Source: Actinocorallia longicatena (GTDB taxonomy: Bacteria; Actinomycetota; Actinomycetes; Streptosporangiales; Streptosporangiaceae). Taken from it: a stretch of DNA of 64,000 nt. The notes beneath the pieces are model-generated. The model made no database searches and had not been told where the DNA came from. It saw only the letters and a list, made by a program, of their open reading frames with translations. Within the stretch, counting starts at the first letter, position 1. Every line of letters begins with the position of its first letter. Location: positions 1 through 64,000 of the forward strand of contig NZ_BAAAUV010000033.1 of the NCBI RefSeq assembly GCF_039534125.1, in the 5' to 3' direction. Position numbers and translations under genes: made by a program. This document shows, one piece after another, positions 1 to 7,473 of this stretch.

Positions 1-683
1 GGCGCGGGCGGGCCGTCATGCCCAGCAGGACGGGGCCGCCGACGGCGGCCGGACGCTGGTGGCTGCTGCCCGAGATCGACGAGGGAACGACGCGGCGGGG
101 GCACGCGCTCGCCGAGTCGCTGCTCGAGCGGTACGGCATCGTCATCCGGGGCGCGGTCGCCGCCGAGCACACGCCCGGCGGATTCGCCGCGGTCTATCCG
201 GTCCTGCGGGCGTTCGAGGAGAACGGCCGATGCCGGCGCGGGTACTTCGTCGACGGGCTCGGGGCGGCGCAGTTCGCGCTGCCGGGGGCCGTCGACAGGC
301 TGCGGTCCCTCCGCGACGCCGGTGAGGGCCACGCCGTGGTGCTGGCCGCCGCCGACCCCGCCAACGCCTACGGGGCGGCCCTGCCCTGGCCCGAGACCGA
401 GGGCGGCCACCGGCCGGGACGCAAGGCGGGAGCACTGGTCGTCCTGGTCGACGGTGAGCTGACCCTGTACGCCGAACGCGGCGGCAAGACCTTCCTGACC
501 TGGAACGCCGAGCGGACACAGCCGGCCGTCGAGGCGCTCGCCCGGGCCGTCCGCGAGGGCTCGCTCGGCCAGGTGACCGTCGAGCGCGTCAACGGGACGA
601 CCGTCGCGGAGTCACCCCTGGCCGAAGTGCTGGAAAACGCCGGATTCCACCCCACCCCGAAGGGATTCCGCCTGCGCCGGTAG
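1..683 (+). CDS. lhr: ATP-dependent helicase Lhr-like, C-terminal end (partial)
   Basis: The reading frame is open at the left edge of the window, so only the last 220-odd residues of a much longer protein are present. The segment has the features of the extreme C-terminus of large Lhr-type DEAD/DEAH helicases: a DPANAYGAALPWPE stretch, then GHRPGRKAGALVVLVDGEL and LYAERGGKTFLTW. This region forms part of the winged-helix/core C-terminal module that follows the two RecA domains. Lhr helicases unwind RNA:DNA and DNA duplexes with 3'-5' polarity and are linked to DNA repair. In actinobacteria an Nei-family glycosylase gene often follows, but here a palindromic repeat comes next. The ATPase motifs lie outside the window, so catalytic integrity cannot be judged. 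Confidence 0.85.
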   Translation, partial: RGRAVMPSRTGPPTAAGRWWLLPEIDEGTTRRGHALAESLLERYGIVIRGAVAAEHTPGGFAAVYPVLRAFEENGRCRRGYFVDGLGAAQFALPGAVDRLRSLRDAGEGHAVVLAAADPANAYGAALPWPETEGGHRPGRKAGALVVLVDGELTLYAERGGKTFLTWNAERTQPAVEALARAVREGSLGQVTVERVNGTTVAESPLAEVLENAGFHPTPKGFRLRR

Positions 684-746
684 AGAAAGTACGAGAAGCG
701 AGGCAACGTCGGGCGCCATCTGAGGCGTCATCAGGGAGAAGGCTTT

Positions 747-836
747 GGGCCTGTCTCGAAGTCGGCGCCCGTGGCGAGCGGCGTCCAGGTGCGCCCTGGA
801 GGTGCGGAGGAGGGCAGTTGACTTCGAGACAGGCCC
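747..836. repeat. Palindromic MITE-like repeat, copy 1 (90 bp)
   Basis: A 17-bp perfect terminal inverted repeat (747-763 and 820-836, GGGCCTGTCTCGAAGTC and its complement) encloses 56 bp. The interior shares a 35-nt identical block with the repeat at 20384-20549 (759-793 here, 20501-20535 there, opposite strand) and a second 14-nt block next to the other end. No coding capacity. A CTAG tetramer abuts the right end. The structure fits a non-autonomous miniature element or a structured intergenic repeat. It lies between the helicase gene and a decayed stretch. Confidence 0.75.
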
Positions 837-837
837 T

Positions 838-960
838 AGTCCGGACGGCGGAGACGGGATCGTTCTCACGGCCGATGATCTGGCCGCCGCCTTCTGACAG
901 GCTTGTGATCACAACGGGGAATCGGCGGTTTCGCGACCGCCCGTCAACTGGGGAGTTGGC
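838..960 (+). other. Intergenic stretch, possible gene remnant
   Basis: Directly after the repeat one plus frame reads DGIVLTADDLAAAF and then a TGA at 895-897. It looks like the natural end of a protein, but upstream the frame runs straight into the repeat with no start codon. It may be the 3' scrap of a gene interrupted by the repeat, or chance coding bias. The rest of the stretch (898-960) has only a ribosome-binding-like GGGGAG before the ATG at 961. Confidence 0.25.
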
Positions 961-1095
961 ATGACATCGACAGCAAGGTGGGTGATGGCCCAGCGCCGCA
1001 AGCGCTTGATCATCAGCCAGACCCTCCGCGACCGCGCCCAGACGGACCCGCGCCGCACCGGCTTCACCGTCCCTGAACCCGCCGACGCGGAGTAG
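961..1095 (+). CDS. Small basic hypothetical protein (44 aa)
   Basis: The ATG is preceded by GGGGAG with six-base spacing. The predicted peptide begins MTSTARWVMAQRRKRLIIS and ends PEPADAE. The N-terminal half is very basic (QRRKR) with a hydrophobic patch and the tail is acidic. I do not recognise a family. It stands alone between the repeat and a convergent ROK regulator gene. The strong ribosome-binding site is the main support; length and composition alone would not be enough. It could be chance. Confidence 0.35.
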   Translation: MTSTARWVMAQRRKRLIISQTLRDRAQTDPRRTGFTVPEPADAE

Positions 1096-1184
1096 CGACG
1101 CCGAGCGGCACTGAGCGGAGGCTCCGGCGTCCGCCCTGCGCTCGTCCGGGTCCCCGCACCCACGCCCGCGCCCGGACCCCGGGA

Positions 1185-2375
1185 TCAGTCGGCGGTGGTG
1201 GAGAAGACCTCTTCGCGGGCCTGGGAGAGGGCGGCGTGGAGGGCGCCCCGGAGGACCGGGTTGCCTTCGACCTGGCCGAGGACGATCTGGGGGCGGGTCG
1301 GGGAGATGCGGCCGACGGCCCGTTCGATGCGCTGGGCCAGGCCCTCGCCGCCGGCGGTGCCCAGTTCTCCGGTGATGACGACGAGACCGGGGTCCAGGAC
1401 GATGTTGACCGAGGCCACGCCGTAGGACAGGCGGGTGGCGAGCTCGTCGAGGAAGGCGCCGCCGCGCTCCTCGTCGGCGGCCGCCAGCCGGACGGCCTCG
1501 ATGGCCGACACGTCGGAGAAGCCGTGGGCGACGGCCAGCTCACGGACGGCGTCCGCGCCGACGAGCGAGCCGAAACCGCCGGCCAGCGCGGGCTGCCCGT
1601 AAGTGAGGGATTCGGTCACGCCCTCGGGGAGCGGCACCCCGGGGACGGGCAGATAGCCGATCTCGCCGGCGCCACCCGAGATGCCGCGGTGGAGACGGTC
1701 GCCGATCATGACGGCCAGGCCGATGCCCCGGTCGATCCAGATCAGGGCGAAGTCCTCGGCCTCGCGGGCGGCCCCGTAGGCGCGCTCGGCGACGGCCACG
1801 AGGTTCACGTCGTTCTCGATCACCACCGGACGCCGCAGATCGCGGCGCAGCCCCTCCAGGACGCCCTCGTGCCAGGCCGGAAGGTCGAAGGCGAACCGGA
1901 CGTCCCCCGTCCGCGGATCGACGACACCGGGCGTCCCGATCACGAAGGCGTGCAGCCGGGAGGCGGCCACCTTCGCCGAGCGGCAGGCCTTCGCCACCGC
2001 CGAGTGGACGACCGCGACCGGGTCCTCGGCGCCGTCCAGCGAAACCGTGATCTCCGCGACGACCGCGCCGGTGATGTCGGCGATCCCTGCCGTCACCCCG
2101 CTCGGACCGACCTCGAGACCGGCGACGAAGGCGCTGGCGGGCACGACCCCGTAGAGCGCGGCGTTGGGTCCGCGGCCCCCGGCCTGCTCGCCCACGACCT
2201 CGACGAGGCCTCGTTCTTCCAGCCTGGCCAGCAGCTGGGAGGCCGTCACCTTCGACAGTCCCGTGCGCTCACCGATCTGCGCGCGGGTCAGCGGCCCCTC
2301 GGAGATCAGGAGCTCGAGAGCGGCGCGGTCGTTGAGCTCACGCAGCAGGCGGGGCGTCCCCGGACGTCTGGCCAT
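1185..2375 (-). CDS. ROK-family transcriptional regulator
   Basis: The protein is about 396 residues and has the NagC/XylR-type layout: an N-terminal winged helix-turn-helix (PLTRAQIGERTGLSKVTASQ, then LLARLEERGLVEVV) followed by a ROK sugar-kinase-like fold with VIENDVNLVAVAER and IDRGIGLAVMI. The ROK zinc-binding GxHxxxxxxxCxxGxxGC cluster is not intact, as expected of a regulator rather than a kinase. The ATG at 2375 is preferred over an upstream TTG because AGGAG lies eight bases before it. It is divergent from a family-3 hexosaminidase gene, so it probably represses that gene and itself in response to an amino sugar or glucoside (inference). Confidence 0.88.
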   Translation of the reverse strand: MARRPGTPRLLRELNDRAALELLISEGPLTRAQIGERTGLSKVTASQLLARLEERGLVEVVGEQAGGRGPNAALYGVVPASAFVAGLEVGPSGVTAGIADITGAVVAEITVSLDGAEDPVAVVHSAVAKACRSAKVAASRLHAFVIGTPGVVDPRTGDVRFAFDLPAWHEGVLEGLRRDLRRPVVIENDVNLVAVAERAYGAAREAEDFALIWIDRGIGLAVMIGDRLHRGISGGAGEIGYLPVPGVPLPEGVTESLTYGQPALAGGFGSLVGADAVRELAVAHGFSDVSAIEAVRLAAADEERGGAFLDELATRLSYGVASVNIVLDPGLVVITGELGTAGGEGLAQRIERAVGRISPTRPQIVLGQVEGNPVLRGALHAALSQAREEVFSTTAD

Positions 2376-2420
2376 GCTCGGTCTCCTGTCGGTCAATCCG
2401 GCTGAACGGGTTTTGTATAG

Positions 2421-2429
2421 GAAAGTTTC
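2421..2429. promoter_or_regulatory. Candidate ROK operator (GAAAGTTTC)
   Basis: A short palindrome, GAAAGTTTC, sits within TAGGAAAGTTTCTTGTTAG about 50 bp upstream of the regulator start. It resembles the GAAA/TTTC core of known ROK-family operators, so autoregulation is likely. Confidence 0.4.
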
Positions 2430-2536
2430 TTGTTAGTTTACTGTCCACAACTCCGCGCGAGCCAGAGCTCGGGTGGAGCCCACGCCAGTGAGCACGGGGC
2501 GCGCCGCGATCAGGGCCTGACGCCGGGACATGTTGG

Positions 2537-2551
2537 GAACTTTAAAGGTTC
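2537..2551. promoter_or_regulatory. Second candidate operator (GAACTTTAAAGGTTC)
   Basis: A near-perfect inverted repeat with an AT-rich centre lies about 70 bp before the hexosaminidase start. It has the same CTTT/AAAG core as the site near the ROK gene, so one regulator may hold both sites of the divergent promoter region. Confidence 0.4.
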
Positions 2552-2619
2552 TTGACGGCTCCGGGAGGCCACACCAGCTGATCACTGCGCGAAGAAAGCC
2601 TGAGAGGGGATCCCTGACC

Positions 2620-4041
2620 ATGACCGACGCGCTGCACCGACTCGCCCGGGCGACCCTGCTCGCCCCCTTCGAAGGGGCGACGCCGCCGGGATGGCTTCTG
2701 GAAGAGCTGAAGAACGGCCTCGGCGGGGTGACCCTCTTCGCCCTCAACGGCAACGTCCCCGACGTCGAGGGGCTGGCCGCGCTGACCGCCGCCCTCCGCG
2801 AGGCCGGTGACCCGATCATCACGATCGACGAGGAGGGCGGCGACGTCACCCGCCTCGACCACACGACCGGCAGCCGCTACCCCGGCAACGCCGCCCTCGG
2901 CGTGGTCGACGACCTCGAGCTGACCCGCCGGGTGTTCCGCTCGATCGGCGCCGAGCTGGTCCGGGCCGGGGTCAACATGGACTTCGCGCCGTCGGTGGAC
3001 GTCAACAGCGCCACCGAGAACCCGATCATCGGCACCCGCGCCTTCGGGGCGACCGCCGACGTGGTCGCCCGGCACGCCGCCGCGTCCGTCGCGGGGCTTC
3101 AGGAGGCGGGCGTCGCGGCGTGCGTCAAGCACTTCCCCGGCCACGGCGACACCCGCGACGACTCCCATCTGTCGGTTCCCGTCGTCGACGCGGACCTGGC
3201 TCTGCTGCACGAACGCGAGCTCGCCCCGTTCAAGGCCGCGATCGCCGCCGGGACCCAGGCGCTGATGACCGCGCACCTGATCGTCCCCGAGCTGACCGGC
3301 GAGACCCCGGCGACCCTCTCCCCCGCCGCGATCACCGGGCTGCTCCGCGACGAGCTGGGCTACCAGGGCGTCGTCGTCACCGACGCGCTCGACATGAAGG
3401 GCGCCAGCGGGGAGATCGGCATCCCCGAGGCGGCCGTCCAGGCGCTGATCGCGGGCGCCGACCTGCTCTGCCTCGGCTCCCAGGAGTTCGCCGACTCCAT
3501 CCGCGAGATCACCGCGGCGATCGTCGCCGCGGTCCACGAGGGCCGGCTGCCCGAGGCGCGCCTGGAGGAGGCGGCCCAGCGCGTCCGGCGGCTGAAGACC
3601 TGGCTGGCGACCCCGCGCACCGTCGAGCTCGACCGCGCCACCGGGCTCGAGGCGGCCCGCAGGGCCGTCCGCGCCCAGGGCCGGATCAGGCTGGCCGACC
3701 CGCTGGTGATCAGGCTCGAGGCCCCCGGCAACATCGCCGTCGGGCCGGTCCCGTGGGGCCTGGCGCCGTGGACCGAGGAGATCCAGCTCGACCCCGCGAC
3801 CACGACCCGCGAGGACCTCCTGGAGCGCGCGGGCGACCGCCCGCTGGTCCTGGTCGTCCGCGACGCCCACCGCCACGAGGCCCAGCGCGCCCTCGCCGAG
3901 TCCCTGACCGCCGCCCGGCCGGACACGGTCGTCGTCGAGATGGGCCTGCCGGTCTGGCGCCCCGAGACGCCCCACCTGGCGACCTTCGGCGCCGCCTACG
4001 TCAACGCCTGGGCCGCCGCAGAGCGCCTCGGCCTCACCTGA
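2620..4041 (+). CDS. nagZ: Glycoside hydrolase family 3, beta-N-acetylhexosaminidase type
   Basis: The ATG at 2620 follows a GAGAGGGGA ribosome-binding site; it is preferred to an in-frame upstream ATG at 2530. The 473-residue protein is a GH3 TIM barrel with a short C-terminal extension. The NagZ-type signature KHFPGHGDTRDDSH lies at about residues 170-183; Asp181/His183 would be the general acid/base dyad. GVVVTDALDMKG supplies the nucleophile Asp near residue 255. TIDEEGG and AHLIVPEL are further GH3 barrel motifs. There is no signal peptide, so it is cytoplasmic and probably trims GlcNAc residues from imported muropeptides or chitooligomers. Divergent from the ROK regulator. A beta-glucosidase specificity is less likely because of the DSH motif. 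Confidence 0.85.
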   Translation: MTDALHRLARATLLAPFEGATPPGWLLEELKNGLGGVTLFALNGNVPDVEGLAALTAALREAGDPIITIDEEGGDVTRLDHTTGSRYPGNAALGVVDDLELTRRVFRSIGAELVRAGVNMDFAPSVDVNSATENPIIGTRAFGATADVVARHAAASVAGLQEAGVAACVKHFPGHGDTRDDSHLSVPVVDADLALLHERELAPFKAAIAAGTQALMTAHLIVPELTGETPATLSPAAITGLLRDELGYQGVVVTDALDMKGASGEIGIPEAAVQALIAGADLLCLGSQEFADSIREITAAIVAAVHEGRLPEARLEEAAQRVRRLKTWLATPRTVELDRATGLEAARRAVRAQGRIRLADPLVIRLEAPGNIAVGPVPWGLAPWTEEIQLDPATTTREDLLERAGDRPLVLVVRDAHRHEAQRALAESLTAARPDTVVVEMGLPVWRPETPHLATFGAAYVNAWAAAERLGLT

Positions 4042-4431
4042 TCCCACCCCAGACCGGCGCCGGTTCCCGCCACTCCCTTCGAGCGGGACACCGCCGCCCT
4101 CCCCGGCCGGTCGGCCGCTCCCGGACGGCGCGCGTCCAGGGGCGGCCACCGGCCGGATCCACGTCGCCCCGCTGACGCTCCGTGTCCTCCCGCTCCCTCA
4201 TCCATGCTTCCCGATCAGAAAAAGGGAGAATTTCATCGCGGGCCCCCGGGCCCAGCCCCTCAGTTCCGACCCATGACCTGTCTGAACGGTCAGAGCCCGG
4301 TCGGACGGTGGCCGGGGGTGGACAGCCTTGGAACGGGCCATTTCATGATCTTGAGGAGAATTCCGGGTTCTCCGAGGGGGTAAATCGGGGCAGTGGTGAA
4401 ATGTGGCTCCAGAGAGAGGGATACTTACAGC
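4042..4431. other. Intergenic region ahead of the Rrf2 gene
   Basis: This 390-bp stretch has no convincing gene. It includes the operator described at 4355-4373. A purine-rich run (GAGAGAGGG) about a dozen bases before the Rrf2 start could serve as the ribosome-binding site. The first 150 bp look like GC-rich spacer with no strong hairpin. Confidence 0.5.
4355..4373. promoter_or_regulatory. Inverted repeat GGAGAA-N7-TTCTCC upstream of the Rrf2 gene
   Basis: Perfect six-base arms separated by seven bases, 59 bp upstream of the Rrf2 ATG. The size and symmetry suit a dimeric winged-helix regulator, so it is probably the autoregulatory site of the adjacent gene. Confidence 0.45.
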
Positions 4432-4911
4432 ATGCGATTGTCTGCTCGGGTTGATTACGCACTGCGCGCGGCGGCCGAACTCGCCGCCGCCGCGGCTTCG
4501 GGGGCGGCGGGGCACCCGGTGACCGCGGTGCAGCTGGCGGAGGCACAGCAGATCCCGCCCAAGTTCCTGGAGAACATCCTCGGGCAGCTGCGGCGGTCCG
4601 GCATCATCCGGAGCCAGCGCGGCCCCGACGGCGGCTACTGGCTGGCCAAGCCGGCCGACCAGATCACCCTCGCCGACATCATCCGCGCGATCGACGGCCC
4701 CCTGCTGGGCGTCCGGGGCGAGCGCCCCGAGCACGTCGGGTACAACGGCGCCGCCCAGTCGCTCCAGGAGGTGTGGATCGCACTGCGCGCCAGCGAGCGC
4801 TCCATCCTCGAAGAGGTCACCCTCGCCCACATCGCCGCGGGCGAACTTCCCCCCACGGTCCAGCGCCTCACCTCCGACCCGAAGGCCTGGGACAGCCCCG
4901 CCTACTCCTGA
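4432..4911 (+). CDS. Rrf2-family transcriptional regulator
   Basis: The 159-residue protein opens MRLSARVDYALRAAAELA, the classic Rrf2 start. A winged helix follows (QLAEAQQIPPKFLENILGQL, then LRRSGIIRSQRGPDGGYWLA) and the linker LADIIRAIDGPL. No cysteine occurs in the sequence, so it cannot bind an Fe-S cluster like IscR, NsrR or RsrR; it should work as a CymR-like or otherwise cluster-free sensor. It is monocistronic, with a terminator immediately after. No cysteine-metabolism gene adjoins it, so the regulon is unknown. Confidence 0.88.
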   Translation: MRLSARVDYALRAAAELAAAAASGAAGHPVTAVQLAEAQQIPPKFLENILGQLRRSGIIRSQRGPDGGYWLAKPADQITLADIIRAIDGPLLGVRGERPEHVGYNGAAQSLQEVWIALRASERSILEEVTLAHIAAGELPPTVQRLTSDPKAWDSPAYS

Positions 4912-4924
4912 GCCCATCTCCGGC

Positions 4925-4956
4925 AAGCCCCTCCGCCCTCAGGCCGAGGGGCTTTT
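4925..4956 (+). terminator. Rho-independent terminator after the Rrf2 gene
   Basis: Nine-base arms AAGCCCCTC and GAGGGGCTT with a 12-base loop, followed by TT. It lies 14 bp after the stop codon. Confidence 0.8.
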
Positions 4957-4968
4957 CCGTCCCCGCCT

Positions 4969-5026
4969 TTGAACGCGTTCATATGGTGCGCTACGGTCTC
5001 ACCGGAGCGCTTCTTGAACGCGTTCA
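4969..5026 (+). promoter_or_regulatory. Promoter with twin TGAACGCGTTCA operators
   Basis: The -35 TTGAAC (4969-4974) and -10 TACGGT (4992-4997) are separated by 17 bp. Two identical 12-bp palindromes, TGAACGCGTTCA, occupy 4970-4981 (overlapping the -35) and 5015-5026 (just downstream of the expected start point), centres 45 bp apart. The arrangement should allow strong repression, possibly by looping or by blocking both initiation and elongation. No TetR or LacI gene adjoins it; the palindrome style is typical of TetR-type repressors (inference). Confidence 0.7.
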
Positions 5027-5043
5027 GAAAGTGGTGACACCGC

Positions 5044-5835
5044 ATGATCCCCCTGGTGAACCTCCTGATAGCCGTCGGCATGCTCGCCGTCGTCCCGCTC
5101 GGACTCGCGCTCATCGAGGACGGCGGACGCCTGCGGCCCCTCTGGTACGCCGGGGCGCTGCCCGGGGCCCTGGCCCTCTGGCTGCCCCGTGGCGCCCTCG
5201 CCGTGGCCCTGGCCGCCCTCTACGCCGCCGCGACGGCGGTCCTGGCCTCCCGGGCGCTCCCCCGGGCCATCGCGGCCCTCAGCAGCCGTGAGGACGCCGC
5301 ACGGGAGGCCGCCGTCGCCACGGCGCTCGCCGCGCCCGTCGTCGCGGGCGTGGCCCTGGTGGCCGAGCGCGGCGGGTACGCGCTGTTCGGCTACGACCCG
5401 GTCATCCTGCGGCTGACGGTCGCCCACTTCCACTTCGCGGGATTCGCCGCGGCGCTCGTGGCCGGCCTGGTGGCGCGGGCCGACGGCGGGCGGCTCGGCA
5501 CGTTCGCGGCCTGGAGCGTCCCGGCGGGCACCCTGGCGGTCCTGTCCGGATACTTCGTCTCCCAGTGGGCCGAGTTCGCCGGGGCCGTGGTCCTGACCTG
5601 CGGGATGTGGGCTGTGGCCGCGGTCAGCCTGCGCGGCGGGGTGTGGCTGCGGGTCTCGGGGGCAGTGCTCGCCGGGGCCATGGTGCCGGCGCTCTGGTAC
5701 GCCCTCGGGGAGGCGAGCGGGCTGCCGCATCCGGGGCTCGCCTGGACGGCCGCCACCCACGGCGTCGCGAACGCCCTCGGGTTCGGCCTGTGCGGAATGA
5801 TCGGATGGCGGATGACGAAGGAGCCGGTGCTGTGA
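5044..5835 (+). CDS. YndJ-like multi-pass membrane protein
   Basis: The 263-residue protein is almost entirely hydrophobic, with about seven or eight membrane segments. Recognisable points are LTVAHFHFAGFAAAL, the HFHF motif shared by YndJ-family proteins, and TAATHGVANALGFGL near the C-terminus. The biochemical role of the family is not established. The stop codon overlaps the GTG start of the DUF1990 gene, and that pairing is itself typical of YndJ genes. Expression should be controlled by the twin palindromes immediately upstream. Confidence 0.75.
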   Translation: MIPLVNLLIAVGMLAVVPLGLALIEDGGRLRPLWYAGALPGALALWLPRGALAVALAALYAAATAVLASRALPRAIAALSSREDAAREAAVATALAAPVVAGVALVAERGGYALFGYDPVILRLTVAHFHFAGFAAALVAGLVARADGGRLGTFAAWSVPAGTLAVLSGYFVSQWAEFAGAVVLTCGMWAVAAVSLRGGVWLRVSGAVLAGAMVPALWYALGEASGLPHPGLAWTAATHGVANALGFGLCGMIGWRMTKEPVL

Positions 5836-6323
5836 GCTTCACCTACGCCGAGGTCGGTGCGACCAGGACCGGAGACCTCCCCGACGGCTACCAGAAGCTG
5901 CGCGTCAGCCGGGTCGTGGGCCACGGGCCCGAGGCCTACCGCAAGGCCGGCGAGGCGCTGATGACCTTCCGGATGCACCGGCGGATCCCCGTCGGCCTCG
6001 TCCTGGACCGGCCCCGCGCCGCACCCGACGGCCTGGTCACCGTCCGGCTCGCCGGGGTGATCAAGGCCCCCTGCCGGATCATCTGGACCGTCGAGGACGA
6101 GACGGAGACCGGCTGGGCCTACGGCACCCTCGAAGGCCATCCGGAGCGGGGCGAGGAGAGTTTCCTCCTCGAACTGAGGCCCGACGGGGCCGTCACCCTG
6201 ACGGTCACCGCCTTCAGCCGCGCCGCCCACCCCCTGGCCCGCCTGGCCGAACCGCTCATCCCGGCGATGCAGCGCCTCTACGCGCTCCGCTGCTGCGCCG
6301 TCCTCAGGCGACTCGCCCGCTGA
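5832..6323 (+). CDS. DUF1990 family protein
   Basis: Starts at a GTG inside the stop of the preceding gene (GTGA), which decides the start and implies coupling. The 163-residue product has the DUF1990 pattern: FTYAEVGAT near the N-terminus, a YQKLRVSRVVGHG segment, CRIIWTVEDETETGWAYGTL in the middle, then GHPERGEESF. These proteins adopt a START/lipocalin-like beta fold and are thought to bind a hydrophobic ligand, but no activity is established. Probably acts with the membrane partner. Confidence 0.82.
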   Translation: MSFTYAEVGATRTGDLPDGYQKLRVSRVVGHGPEAYRKAGEALMTFRMHRRIPVGLVLDRPRAAPDGLVTVRLAGVIKAPCRIIWTVEDETETGWAYGTLEGHPERGEESFLLELRPDGAVTLTVTAFSRAAHPLARLAEPLIPAMQRLYALRCCAVLRRLAR

Positions 6324-6349
6324 ACGCCACGGCCCCGGAAACCGAAGAG

Positions 6350-6377
6350 CCGCGCCCCGCGGCGGTGCGGGGCGCGG
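6350..6377. terminator. Strong GC hairpin between convergent genes
   Basis: Eleven-base perfect arms CCGCGCCCCGC and GCGGGGCGCGG with a 6-base loop. It has no T-run, but it lies between the convergent DUF1990 and dps genes and may serve both strands. Confidence 0.6.
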
Positions 6378-6440
6378 CCGTCCCCGAAGGCGTCTGCGTT
6401 CACCTTCGGTGTGGGGCTCCAGGGTGGTCCTTGATCGGGG

Positions 6441-6905
6441 CTACTGCTGCACGGAGAACATCCAGTGCTGCTTCTCCAGCCCGGCGGTGATGCCGATGAG
6501 CAGGTCCTGCGTCACCGGGTCGGGCTCGGTCTCGGCGATCCGCACCCGCATCCGCCCGATGACGGCGGCGAGCTGCTGGGTGATCGCGGCGATGACCTTG
6601 TCCTCGGGGAGGTAGCCGGGCTCCAGGGCCGGGAGGCTCGTGGACCTCGCCACGGTCTCGACCCGTCCGTCCGGGTTCAGCCCGATCATCACGGCGCGCT
6701 CGGCCACGGAGTCCGAGGACTCACGCGTCTCGGCGATGAGCTCGTCCAGGTGCTCGTGCACCTGCTTGAACGTGCGGCCCGTGACGTTCCAGTGCGCCTG
6801 CTTACCGGTCAGCGACAGGTCGATCAGGTCGACCAGCGCTCCCTGCAGGGCCGAACCGGTGACCTGCTGGACGTCGTCGGCCAGCACGCTCTTCACGGTC
6901 CCCAT
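6441..6905 (-). CDS. dps: DNA-protecting ferritin-like protein Dps
   Basis: The 154-residue protein matches the Dps length. The inter-subunit ferroxidase ligands are all present with canonical spacing: His38 (QAHWNV), His50 (VHEHLDEL), Asp65 and Glu69 (DSVAERA), at intervals of 12, 15 and 4 residues. It should form a dodecamer that oxidises and stores iron with peroxide and protects DNA. There is no long lysine-rich tail, so DNA binding would have to come from other surface features. A GAGGGG ribosome-binding site precedes the ATG. Transcribed alone, downstream of clgR on the same strand but separated by about 100 bp. Confidence 0.93.
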   Translation of the reverse strand: MGTVKSVLADDVQQVTGSALQGALVDLIDLSLTGKQAHWNVTGRTFKQVHEHLDELIAETRESSDSVAERAVMIGLNPDGRVETVARSTSLPALEPGYLPEDKVIAAITQQLAAVIGRMRVRIAETEPDPVTQDLLIGITAGLEKQHWMFSVQQ

Positions 6906-7008
6906 GGGTGATCCCCTCCATGTCGCTCAGAATTTCTCGGTCACCCTGAACAACACGGAAGGAACCCGGCCTATGCCCCGTAAGGGATAAGAAAGATCCC
7001 CGGACGGG

Positions 7009-7362
7009 TCAAGCCGCGACCATGTCCCCCCGTACGATCGCTTCCGGAGAATCCGGCACCGAGGCCGCGGGAACGGCGATGCGCTCGTGCTGCGGGGGCG
7101 GACCGGCGAGAACCGGTTCGGCCTGCAGTTCGGCGAGCGCCAGTAGATCGGAGACTTCTCGGAGGACGTGCGACAGCGGCACGCCCAATGCCTTGCAGAT
7201 CGCCGCGAGCAGTTCAGAAGACGCTTCCTTCTGACCGCGTTCCACCTCAGAGAGATATCCCAGCGACACCCGGGCCGCGGCGGACACCTCGCGGAGGGTG
7301 CGACCCTGGCGCAGCCGGAGCTGCCGCAGAACGTCACCCAGCAGCTGACGAAGCAGGACCAT
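7009..7362 (-). CDS. clgR: ClgR-type XRE transcriptional regulator
   Basis: The 117-residue protein has a Cro/C1 helix-turn-helix near residues 10-65 (LREVSAAARVSLGYLSEVE, then RGQKEASSELLAAICKALGV). Its place directly after cinA and pgsA is the conserved position of clgR. ClgR activates clp protease and related stress genes. The sequence ends in VAA; an Ala-Ala terminus is the feature that makes Streptomyces ClgR a Clp substrate, so feedback degradation is likely here. The ATG at 7362 is chosen because GGAGGG lies seven to eight bases upstream; an upstream GTG has no such site. Confidence 0.82.
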   Translation of the reverse strand: MVLLRQLLGDVLRQLRLRQGRTLREVSAAARVSLGYLSEVERGQKEASSELLAAICKALGVPLSHVLREVSDLLALAELQAEPVLAGPPPQHERIAVPAASVPDSPEAIVRGDMVAA

Positions 7363-7448
7363 CGCTCGCTCCCTCCCCTTCGTGCGGACCATCTGACTGT
7401 TCCACCGTACCCGTCCCGGCCGTGGCCTTGGCAGAGCCGGGAAATCGT

Positions 7449-7461
7449 GTTCGCTGCGAAC
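7449..7461. promoter_or_regulatory. Palindrome GTTCGCTGCGAAC upstream of clgR
   Basis: A 13-bp perfect palindrome in the short gap between cinA and clgR. The GTTCGC half resembles half-sites described for ClgR, although the spacing between halves is shorter than the published consensus. Plausible autoregulatory site. Confidence 0.4.
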
Positions 7462-7473
7462 GTAACGCTGTAA

